Origin: a virus
Virus record (IMG/VR): IMGVR_UViG_3300044837_000042
Location: 1 to 36,626 of that record
Length of the DNA: 36,626 nucleotides
Direction: 5' to 3' (one strand)
This document shows, piece by piece, positions 11,973 through 18,221 of the stretch. Below the pieces are notes generated by a model. It worked only from the letters and a program-made list of their open reading frames with translations. It had not been told where the DNA came from and did not search any database. Each line of letters starts with the position of its first letter. Position 1 is the stretch's first letter. Position numbers and translations under genes: made by a program.

Positions 11973-12140
11973 GTGACGGCAAAACTGGAATTGCACAGGC
12001 GGCGTAATCGCCGCGCACAAAAGCTTTCCCGCATAGAGAAGCAACGCGCAAGAGCAGAAGCGGCCTACAAGAAAACGAAAAGCCATGTCTGGTACGCGCG
12101 CCTTCGGGATCTGACGACGAAGGCGCTTTCCCTCGCATGA
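11973..12140 (+). CDS. Small basic helical protein (55 aa)
   Basis: This ORF starts at a GTG with AGGGG 8 bases upstream and its stop overlaps the ATG of the DUF1064 gene (ATGA). The product is very basic and helical (VTAKLELHRRRNRRAQKLSR, then KQRARAEAAYKKTK), likely a nucleic-acid-binding helix. No family is recognised. Confidence 0.6.
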   Translation: MTAKLELHRRRNRRAQKLSRIEKQRARAEAAYKKTKSHVWYARLRDLTTKALSLA

Positions 12141-12445
12141 GCAAATACAAAAACATCAAGACGACGATCGGCGGGGAGAAGTTCGACTCCAAGCGCGAGG
12201 CGCTGCGCCACATCGTTCTGAAGGACATGGAGAAGCATGGGGAGATCAGCGGGCTAAAGCGCCAGCCGCGCTTCGTGTTGGGCGTCAATGGCCAAAAGAT
12301 TTGTGAGTATATCGGCGACTGGGCATATCTGGAGGGCAACCAATACGTTGTCGAAGATAGCAAGGGCGTCCAGACGCGAGACTTCAAGATCAAGTTCAAG
12401 CTCGCCAAGGCCCTTTTCCCTGACATCTGCTGGAGGCTGTCGTGA
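12137..12445 (+). CDS. DUF1064 phage protein (nuclease-like)
   Basis: The 102-residue product matches DUF1064, a phage family related to PD-(D/E)XK nucleases. Recognisable parts are KYKNIKTTIGGEKFDSKREA at the start, then RQPRFVLGV, YIGDWAYLEGNQYVVEDSKG, and a basic end (TRDFKIKFKLAKALFPDI). The D of GDWAY with VVEDSKG would form the metal site. Such proteins often take the place of Holliday-junction resolvases in phage replication blocks; that function is inferred here. The position between replication genes agrees. Confidence 0.8.
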   Translation: MSKYKNIKTTIGGEKFDSKREALRHIVLKDMEKHGEISGLKRQPRFVLGVNGQKICEYIGDWAYLEGNQYVVEDSKGVQTRDFKIKFKLAKALFPDICWRLS

Positions 12446-12624
12446 TCACGAAGCCTTTTTCACAAGAAACCAAACAGCCAGTCATCGCCGCTAGGCTAGA
12501 GCGGGGCGCCTACGATGCCCTTCGAAAAGAGGCTGAGACACAGCGTCGGTCGCTTGGCTCTCTGGTCCGCATCATCCTCGAAGACTACGTAGCCACCGTT
12601 TCCCCCTCGCGGGAGGGACGCTGA
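12442..12624 (+). CDS. Ribbon-helix-helix-like DNA-binding protein (60 aa)
   Basis: The core ARLERGAYDALRKEAETQRR with SLGSLVRIILEDYV resembles the Arc/MetJ strand-helix-helix fold used by small phage repressors. It starts at a GTG overlapping the DUF1064 stop. The tail SPSREGR is encoded by purine-rich sequence like the other gene-end repeats. Confidence 0.65.
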   Translation: MITKPFSQETKQPVIAARLERGAYDALRKEAETQRRSLGSLVRIILEDYVATVSPSREGR

Positions 12625-13430
12625 TGAGCGGGCGCTGGTTCCGGTTCTACGATGACGCTGTTCACGACCCAAAGGTTCAGTGTTTGCCCCCAGAGTTGTT
12701 CAAGTTCTGGGTCAATATGCTCTGCGTTTGCTCCAAGTTCGGCACGAGTATCCCAACGATTCAGCACCTGTCTTATTCGCTGCGAATGCAGGAGAGAAAG
12801 GTTGATAGACTGTTGGCGACTCTGTTCGAGGCTGGGCTAATTGACAGGGTAGATCAAGGGTTTGCGCCGCATAACTGGAATGTCAGGCAATACAAAAGCG
12901 ACGTTTCAACCGAGCGCGTGAAACGTTTCAGGGAACGTTCCAGTAACGTCAAGGAAACGCCCTCAGAGTCAGATACAGAATCAGATACAGATACAGAGAA
13001 GAAGAAAGATAAGATTCCGCGACAAGCGCGGAAAACAAAATTGCCAGAGGATTGGCAGGCAACTGAAGAGCTTCTTGCCTACGCTGCTGAGCACGGATGC
13101 CCTGATCCCAAAGACACCGCCGAACGATTCATGCTGCATCATCGCAGCAAGGGTACGCTGGCCGTCGATTGGGATCTCTCGTTCAAATACTGGTGCCGCA
13201 ACGAGAAAAACTTTGCCCGCTCGCAGAACGGGGCGCACGGCGCGCAGAAAAATGGGGCGGCGCGCACGGTAACCGACGACGGCAGCGAGTGGTCAGCACG
13301 GCTCAGCCGATACAAGCGCGGTGGCTTTTGGTCCCCCATGTGGGGCGAGAGGCCGGAGGACATCCCCGAGGGCCGCACGCCGACGCACATCCCCGCGCCC
13401 GTCTTGGCCGCATGGAGGGCCTCAGCATGA
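12624..13430 (+). CDS. Phage replication protein (replisome organiser / DnaT-like)
   Basis: The 268-residue protein begins MSGRWFRFYDDAVHDPKVQC, the N-terminus of many phage replication proteins. A winged-helix-like region follows (about 40-95, with LSYSLRMQERKVDRLLATLF). A polar linker (about 100-130, SESDTESDTDTEKKK) separates it from a C-terminal DnaT-like part. That part has LPEDWQATEELLAYAAEHGC and, further on, DWDLSFKYWCRNEKNFA. Such proteins bind the origin and bring in the host helicase. It lies downstream of the DnaA-IV and DUF1064 genes, which fits a replication block. ATG 12624 shares a base with the upstream stop. Confidence 0.8.
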   Translation: MSGRWFRFYDDAVHDPKVQCLPPELFKFWVNMLCVCSKFGTSIPTIQHLSYSLRMQERKVDRLLATLFEAGLIDRVDQGFAPHNWNVRQYKSDVSTERVKRFRERSSNVKETPSESDTESDTDTEKKKDKIPRQARKTKLPEDWQATEELLAYAAEHGCPDPKDTAERFMLHHRSKGTLAVDWDLSFKYWCRNEKNFARSQNGAHGAQKNGAARTVTDDGSEWSARLSRYKRGGFWSPMWGERPEDIPEGRTPTHIPAPVLAAWRASA

Positions 13431-13681
13431 GCGAGTTCATCAAGGCTGTGCGAGTTCTTGGACTGTGGCGCACCCTCTGGCTGCGATACGGCTATCGCCC
13501 GTTCATGCGGCTGGCCCATCGCATTGGCTGGCATTACGCGCCGCGCAATCAGTGGCTGACAAATGAGCATGGATGGGCGCTCCACCGCTGCCAATGGTGC
13601 GGACTGGCTGGATTTGTGGCGTCCAAAGGCGACCTAACGAAGCCCCTCGATCTCACGCTCAGCGTGAAGGCCAAGCCATGA
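13427..13681 (+). CDS. Small phage protein with Cys pair, unknown (84 aa)
   Basis: The ATGA overlap with the replication gene sets the start. It reads MSEFIKAVRVLGLWRTLWLR, then a basic aromatic region (YRPFMRLAHRIGWHY) and HRCQWCGLAGFVASKG. The CxxC suggests half a zinc site. No function is assigned. Confidence 0.65.
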   Translation: MSEFIKAVRVLGLWRTLWLRYGYRPFMRLAHRIGWHYAPRNQWLTNEHGWALHRCQWCGLAGFVASKGDLTKPLDLTLSVKAKP

Positions 13682-14031
13682 ACCCCGCCGACGACAAGAG
13701 CGGCCCACCGATCGGCCCCGAGCTCGCCGCCCGCGCCGCACGCCGGAGCACCAGCATCAAGATCTGGATGGAAGTGCAGGGCGCCCGGATACGCAACAAC
13801 CGGCACGAGCAGGTCTACGCGGCATGCCTGCTGATGGCTTTGGAACGCTGCTCCCGCGCTGACTGGCAGCACCTCACGCCCGCTCAGATCGAGGAATGCG
13901 ACATGCGGGCTGTCTCGCAGGCTCGAGTGCGGATGTTCGGGCCGAAACTGCCCCCGACGAACGAAGCGTGGGATGAGCAGATGGCCGAGATCCGCGCATC
14001 CTGGGCTCAGCCAAAGCAGGAGGCAGCATGA
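13678..14031 (+). CDS. Phage protein, unknown (117 aa)
   Basis: ATGA overlaps with both neighbours support the ORF. The product starts MNPADDKSGPPIGPELAARA, then has a helical core (STSIKIWMEVQGARIRNNRH) and a C-terminal helix rich in Gln and Ala. No motif is recognised; the Lys/Arg-rich centre could contact nucleic acid. Confidence 0.6.
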   Translation: MNPADDKSGPPIGPELAARAARRSTSIKIWMEVQGARIRNNRHEQVYAACLLMALERCSRADWQHLTPAQIEECDMRAVSQARVRMFGPKLPPTNEAWDEQMAEIRASWAQPKQEAA

Positions 14032-14246
14032 AGCGCAAGTACACTCAGCGCTATGACGGCGAGCGACTCCGAATAAAGGGCAGATCACATACCATTCGAT
14101 GCTGTGACTGCGGACTCGTTCACCATCTGAAATTCAGGCTCAGCAAGGGCAGCCAGCTATCGTTTCAGGCTTATCGAGACGACCGCGCGACTTCTGCATC
14201 GCGCCGCGGCAAGAGGTGGGCTCAGTCCAAATCGGGGACCACATGA
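14028..14246 (+). CDS. Small zinc-ribbon-like protein (72 aa)
   Basis: The product is basic, with CCDCGLVHHLKFRLSKG in the middle. That CxxCG...H pattern is typical of short phage zinc proteins. ATGA overlap with the previous gene sets the start. Its role is unknown. Confidence 0.65.
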   Translation: MKRKYTQRYDGERLRIKGRSHTIRCCDCGLVHHLKFRLSKGSQLSFQAYRDDRATSASRRGKRWAQSKSGTT

Positions 14247-14305
14247 TTGGCATCCATCGCTACGCCTGCATGCCGGCATGGGAATGGCGAGCGCATGAAA
14301 GGTGA
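14243..14305 (+). CDS. Tiny ORF, possible coupling peptide (20 aa)
   Basis: A 20-codon ORF (MIGIHRYACMPAWEWRAHER) starts at an ATG overlapping the upstream stop (ATGA) and ends 7 bases before the methyltransferase start I chose. Its main role might be to pass ribosomes on. It may not be a real gene. Confidence 0.25.
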   Translation: MIGIHRYACMPAWEWRAHER

Positions 14306-14312
14306 CTCGAAA

Positions 14313-14993
14313 ATGGACGACGTGATCAGGCAAGTTATCGCGGACGTGAGGCCCTACACTATGGTGCCCGATGAGGGGCTTTCCTGCACGATCGAGCTAA
14401 CCCTTAAAGCCATCAATGATGGCGTTCCGGGCGATCTCGTCGAATGCGGCACCTGGAAGGGCGGATCGAGCTTCGCCATGCTGCTGGCCCAGCGCTACGC
14501 CTACGGCGAGATCAAGCGGCCGGTATGGATGTACGATAGCTTCGAGGGCATGTCGCCGCCTAGCCCTGAGGATGGCAATGACGCGCATCAATGGCATGAG
14601 CGGTCGCTGACCGGGGTGGTGGACCCCAAGGGACAGAACTTCTGCAAGGCGCCGCTTGATCAAGTGTGGGCGGCCATCGATCACTTTGAGTTCGGCAACA
14701 AGGCCATCGTGCGTAAGGGCTGGCTGCATGAAAGCTTGCCGATCCAGAAGCCTGAGGCCATTGCTGTCCTGCGCATTGACTGCGACTGGTACGACCCCGT
14801 GATGTGCGTCTACCGCGAGCTCGAGCCGCTCGTCTCGGTCGGCGCGCCCATAATCATCGACGACTACGTTCGCTGGGATGGCTGCGTCCTAGCCACCCAT
14901 GAGTACTTGGCGCGCAATAGTTTGCCATGGCGCATCCGATCGGTGCCCAACAATGCCGGCGCCTGGATGATCAAACAGCCGGCGACTTCGTGA
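14313..14993 (+). CDS. TylF/MycF-like sugar O-methyltransferase
   Basis: The 226-residue protein follows the TylF/MycF methyltransferase family, which uses SAM and a metal ion to methylate hydroxyls on sugars. Motifs in order are DLVECGTWKGGSS (41-53, SAM site), YDSFEG (74-79), RIDCDWYD (154-161, metal-binding acids) and IIDDYVRWDG (181-190). I chose ATG 14313, with AGGTGA 9 bases before it; 14295 is also possible. It is unusual in an early phage operon. Its substrate is probably a host surface sugar, and it lies about 2 kb before a glycosyltransferase-like gene. That link is inference. Confidence 0.85.
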   Translation: MDDVIRQVIADVRPYTMVPDEGLSCTIELTLKAINDGVPGDLVECGTWKGGSSFAMLLAQRYAYGEIKRPVWMYDSFEGMSPPSPEDGNDAHQWHERSLTGVVDPKGQNFCKAPLDQVWAAIDHFEFGNKAIVRKGWLHESLPIQKPEAIAVLRIDCDWYDPVMCVYRELEPLVSVGAPIIIDDYVRWDGCVLATHEYLARNSLPWRIRSVPNNAGAWMIKQPATS

Positions 14994-15226
14994 TGAGAGG
15001 CAAGATCTGGATGGCCAAGGATACAGCCACGCTGATGGCGCTGAATCGCATCGGCTACGATGACGCGCTGATCGCTAAGCAGCTTGGAGTTTGCATCGAC
15101 ACCGTGCAGCGCAGACGCTCTGCCCTTGGCCTGCCGGCCTACTACCACATCCGTCCCGGCACATTCAGCGAGCTCCGTGCGGCGGCGCTGACAGCGATTG
15201 CGCTGGGGTGTAGGATGGCGGCATGA
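14993..15226 (+). CDS. Small HTH protein, last early gene (77 aa)
   Basis: The product contains AKDTATLMALNRIGYDDALI and then AKQLGVCIDTVQRRRSALGL, a clear helix-turn-helix. It lies just before the terminase block, so it may regulate late transcription or take part in DNA packaging; both are guesses. The ATG overlaps the methyltransferase stop (TGATG). Confidence 0.65.
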   Translation: MRGKIWMAKDTATLMALNRIGYDDALIAKQLGVCIDTVQRRRSALGLPAYYHIRPGTFSELRAAALTAIALGCRMAA

Positions 15227-15273
15227 GCAAGGAATACCCGATCAACTCGGCCATTTTCGGTCCTGGCGGATAG
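15223..15273 (+). CDS. Tiny ORF (16 aa)
   Basis: MSKEYPINSAIFGPGG starts at an ATG overlapping the upstream stop (ATGA). It ends at the intergenic region before the terminase genes. It is too short to trust. Confidence 0.2.
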   Translation: MSKEYPINSAIFGPGG

Positions 15274-15295
15274 AAAGCGCTTGACTTTCTAAGTC

Positions 15296-15305
15296 GGGAC
15301 GTCCC
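15296..15305. promoter_or_regulatory. 10-bp perfect palindrome
   Basis: GGGACGTCCC lies beside GACTTTCTAAGTC (another small inverted repeat) about 60 bases before the small terminase gene. It is a candidate protein-binding site. Confidence 0.5.
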
Positions 15306-15313
15306 ACTGAATT

Positions 15314-15339
15314 AAGCCGAATAGCAGCGAGTTCGGCTT
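15314..15339. promoter_or_regulatory. 8-bp stem hairpin before terminase genes (possible pac/cos region or terminator)
   Basis: AAGCCGAA and TTCGGCTT form a perfect stem around a 10-base loop. The T-run after it is weak (TTGAACTT). It lies in the only sizeable gap of this block, where packaging sites often occur. Confidence 0.5.
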
Positions 15340-15362
15340 GAACTTAAATCAAAATCTATCAA

Positions 15363-15632
15363 ATGCGCGGCGGTAAGCGCGAAGGCGCGGGCCGGCGTAA
15401 GGGCACGCCCAACAAGGCGACCGCTGATATCAAGGCCCAGGCGCAGAAATACACGCCCGACGCCCTGAAGACGCTGCACGCCATCATGCGGGACAGTGAG
15501 AGCGATGCTGCGCGAGTGAGCGCGGCCAAGGAACTGCTGGATCGAGGCTACGGCAAGTCGCCCCAGCCCCAGACCGGGGAAGGCGGCGAGGGGCCCATCA
15601 CCGTCGTCATTCGGAAGTTCTCCGATGGCTGA
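15363..15632 (+). CDS. Putative terminase small subunit (89 aa)
   Basis: The short protein lies directly upstream of the large terminase gene. It begins with a basic arm (MRGGKREGAGRRKGTPNKAT), which resembles AT-hook-like DNA-binding starts of small terminase subunits. A helical body follows (TPDALKTLHAIMRDSESDAA, then KELLDRGYGK). The role assigned is DNA recognition for packaging, from position and family resemblance. No ribosome site is seen before the ATG. The stop overlaps the large-subunit start by 8 bases. Confidence 0.7.
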   Translation: MRGGKREGAGRRKGTPNKATADIKAQAQKYTPDALKTLHAIMRDSESDAARVSAAKELLDRGYGKSPQPQTGEGGEGPITVVIRKFSDG

Positions 15633-17019
15633 AGTCCCGTTGCCCAACAACTGGCAGCCGCGCCGCTACCAAATGCCCTTCTGGACGGCCATGGAGCGGG
15701 GCTGCAAGCGCGCTATCCCCATCTGGCACCGTCGCGCCGGCAAGGATGACGCGGTTCTGCACTGGACGGCTACGGCTGCCCACGAACGCAAGGGCGTCTA
15801 CTGGCACATGCTCCCGCAGGCCAACCAAGCCCGCAAGGCCGTCTGGGACGCGATCAACCCGCATACCGGCCTGAAGCGCATCGACGAGGCCTTCCCCCTA
15901 GCCTTGCGCGCTAGCACCCGCTCGCAGGACATGGCGATCGAGTTCAAGTGTGGGTCGATGTGGCAGCTCGTCGGCTCGGACAATTTCAATAGCTTGGTGG
16001 GCAGCCCGCCAATCGGCATCGTGTTCTCAGAGTGGGCATTGGCCGACCCTGCCGCATGGGCATACCTATCGCCCATCCTTGAGGAAAACGGTGGCTGGGC
16101 GGTGTTCATCACCACGCCGCGCGGCAAGAACCACGCATACCGCATGCTGCAGAACGCCAAGAAGAACGCGGGCGAATGGTTCTCCCAAGTCCTGACCATT
16201 GACGATACGGGCATTTTGAGCGCCGAGCGCTACGAGGCCATCCGCAAGGACCGCATGGCCGAGTTTGGCGAGGTGTTTGGCAACGCCATGTGCGAGCAGG
16301 AATACCGCTGCAGCTTCGAGGCGGCGATCTTGGGGGCGTATTTCTCCAAGGAAATGGCGGACGCCGATCGCGAGGGCCGGGTCTGCGATGTAATGGCAGA
16401 TCCGAGCCAGCCGGTGCACACAGCATGGGATCTGGGCGTGGATGACAGCACGGCTATCTGGTTCTTTCAGGTGCTGGCCGGCGGCCTGCACATCGTCGAC
16501 TACTACGAGTCATCGGGCGTCGGCGCTGAGCATTACGTCGATGTGCTGAAAGAACGGGCCTATCCCTACGGCAAGCATTTCGTGCCGCATGACGCCAAGG
16601 TCAAGGAGTGGGGCTCAGGCCGCACCCGCGTTGAGGCATTGCAGGGCTTCAAGCTCAATCCGCAATTGGTGCCTGACCATTCGTTCGCTGACGGCATTCA
16701 GGCTGCCCGCACGACAATTCCGCGCTGCCGGTTCGATGCTGATCGCTGTGAGCGTGGCCTGGATGCGCTGCGGAGCTATCACGCCAAATACGACGAAGAG
16801 GCCCGCACGCTAGCCAAGATCGCCGTGCACGACTGGTCGAGCCACGGCGCCGATGCCTTTCGCTACATGGCGATGGCATGGCGTGAGCTGCGCGCTGCCG
16901 CTCCTCTACCGCGGAACACATCGGAGGTCTATGTCGGCCATCCGGACGGCTCTATCACGAGCAATCTGACCTTCGCTGAGATGGTCGCGCGCCAGGCCGA
17001 GCGCATGGACCGCGAATGA
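15625..17019 (+). CDS. terL: Terminase large subunit
   Basis: The 464-residue protein is a phage packaging ATPase and nuclease. The ATPase part has a Walker A-like WHRRAGKDD (34-42), Walker B-like GIVFSEWA with E136, and FITTPRGKNH (161-170). The nuclease part has WDLGVDDSTAIWFF (D269, D272/273), a VPHDAK motif (320-325) and HGADAFRYM (408-416). These acids would hold two metal ions. The order and length fit the family. The ATG lies 8 bases inside the upstream gene; a GGAAG site precedes it. The stop is coupled to the next gene by ATGA. Confidence 0.95.
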   Translation: MAEVPLPNNWQPRRYQMPFWTAMERGCKRAIPIWHRRAGKDDAVLHWTATAAHERKGVYWHMLPQANQARKAVWDAINPHTGLKRIDEAFPLALRASTRSQDMAIEFKCGSMWQLVGSDNFNSLVGSPPIGIVFSEWALADPAAWAYLSPILEENGGWAVFITTPRGKNHAYRMLQNAKKNAGEWFSQVLTIDDTGILSAERYEAIRKDRMAEFGEVFGNAMCEQEYRCSFEAAILGAYFSKEMADADREGRVCDVMADPSQPVHTAWDLGVDDSTAIWFFQVLAGGLHIVDYYESSGVGAEHYVDVLKERAYPYGKHFVPHDAKVKEWGSGRTRVEALQGFKLNPQLVPDHSFADGIQAARTTIPRCRFDADRCERGLDALRSYHAKYDEEARTLAKIAVHDWSSHGADAFRYMAMAWRELRAAAPLPRNTSEVYVGHPDGSITSNLTFAEMVARQAERMDRE

Positions 17020-18221
17020 CCGTCATGAAAACCATGGACGGCGAGAGGCTCGACCTACAGCCGGTCTTCAACATGGTCGCCATGTGGGCTGACAAGGAGA
17101 TGCGCGAGCTGTGGAGGCAGCCGCAAGAGTACCGCGGCGGCCTGTTTATGGGCTGTGCGGTGTGGGGAGCGCAGTTCTACCAGCGCTTCAAGGACTACTG
17201 CCTCTCATCGATGTTGACCGAGGCTAATCTAGCCGTCCTGCGCGGCAATTCGCATCTCGCCATCTTCACCGACCGCATGGGCTTCGGCCCGATGTGGGAG
17301 CTTCGCAAGCGGCTGGACGAGTGCGGCATCGCCAACACGATCCATGAGATCCCGGCCGAGATCATCGCCGAGGTGCCCAAGCATGCGCTGAACAGGTACT
17401 GGCCGATGGGCACGGCGCACAATCTCGCCATCCAGATGGCAGGGCGGCAGGGCAGGGCGTTTCACATGCTGTCGCCCGATGTTGTGACCTGCCCCGGCTA
17501 CTACGCCAACCTGATGAAGCTGGGCAAGACGCACGAAGGCATCGCGCAGACCACCATAAGTGCGCTGGAATCTACGGTGGTCCCTGAGCTTGAAGCGCGG
17601 CGTAGCCCAGACGGGACGCTGATCATTCCCGATCGCGACCTGGGCGATATCGCATGGCGCCACCTGCACAAGCAGATGCAGCACTTCATCATGAACGATC
17701 GGGACATTGAGACGGAGATGGTCCGCACCACATGGCTTGGCTGGCGCGGGCGCGACCGGATCTCGCTCTACAGCCCTCACCTGAACCCAGCCTATATGTC
17801 GCCACGCCTTTGCGTGAAGGCGCCCATGAGGATACCGGCGACGATTGACGCCGAGCTGCCGAGCTTCATTCCCCAACCACATTGCTACGTGGCCGAGATT
17901 GCGGACGGGCTGACGCTCATCGAGGTGAGCGACGAGACCAAGGCCGACCGGCCCGAGCTGATCGACTTCCCCGAGTTCGCTGCATCGGCCTGGGGGATCA
18001 TGAAATTCAGTGACGCCTACGTCCCCTACATGGCGACGCGGGGCGAGGTGCCGGTCCATCCGCAGAAGGACTTCCTCGAGCTGGATGAAATCGAGCGGCG
18101 GCAGGCTGCCATCATGCACCGGCTGGTGTGGGGCAACGGCGAGTCGATCCAGGCGGGCAAGGCTGCGGCGTCACTCGTAGCGCTGAGCAAGATCATGGAC
18201 ATGGGTGCGGGCAATGGCTGA
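17016..18221 (+). CDS. Glycosyltransferase-like protein, cargo between terminase and portal
   Basis: This 401-residue protein is not a known packaging or head protein. The block GCAVWGAQFYQRFKDYCLSS, then NLAVLRGNSHLAIFTDR, recalls alphaproteobacterial proteins with WGxxYxxxF...LPSxL...NLPxL that are linked to surface-sugar genes and thought to be glycosyltransferase-like. The match is from memory and only at pattern level. Other stretches are AHNLAIQMAGRQGRAFHMLS with PDVV (a possible DxD stand-in), and AQTTISALESTVVPELEARR. It starts by ATGA coupling with the large terminase gene and ends inside the portal start. The CDS is certain; the glycan role is inference. Confidence 0.75.
   Translation: MTVMKTMDGERLDLQPVFNMVAMWADKEMRELWRQPQEYRGGLFMGCAVWGAQFYQRFKDYCLSSMLTEANLAVLRGNSHLAIFTDRMGFGPMWELRKRLDECGIANTIHEIPAEIIAEVPKHALNRYWPMGTAHNLAIQMAGRQGRAFHMLSPDVVTCPGYYANLMKLGKTHEGIAQTTISALESTVVPELEARRSPDGTLIIPDRDLGDIAWRHLHKQMQHFIMNDRDIETEMVRTTWLGWRGRDRISLYSPHLNPAYMSPRLCVKAPMRIPATIDAELPSFIPQPHCYVAEIADGLTLIEVSDETKADRPELIDFPEFAASAWGIMKFSDAYVPYMATRGEVPVHPQKDFLELDEIERRQAAIMHRLVWGNGESIQAGKAAASLVALSKIMDMGAGNG

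Noticed and set aside
17229-18119. Minus-strand open frame inside the glycosyltransferase-like gene
   Set aside because: The plus-strand frame is longer, coupled on both sides, and protein-like; the minus frame has no motif or ribosome site.
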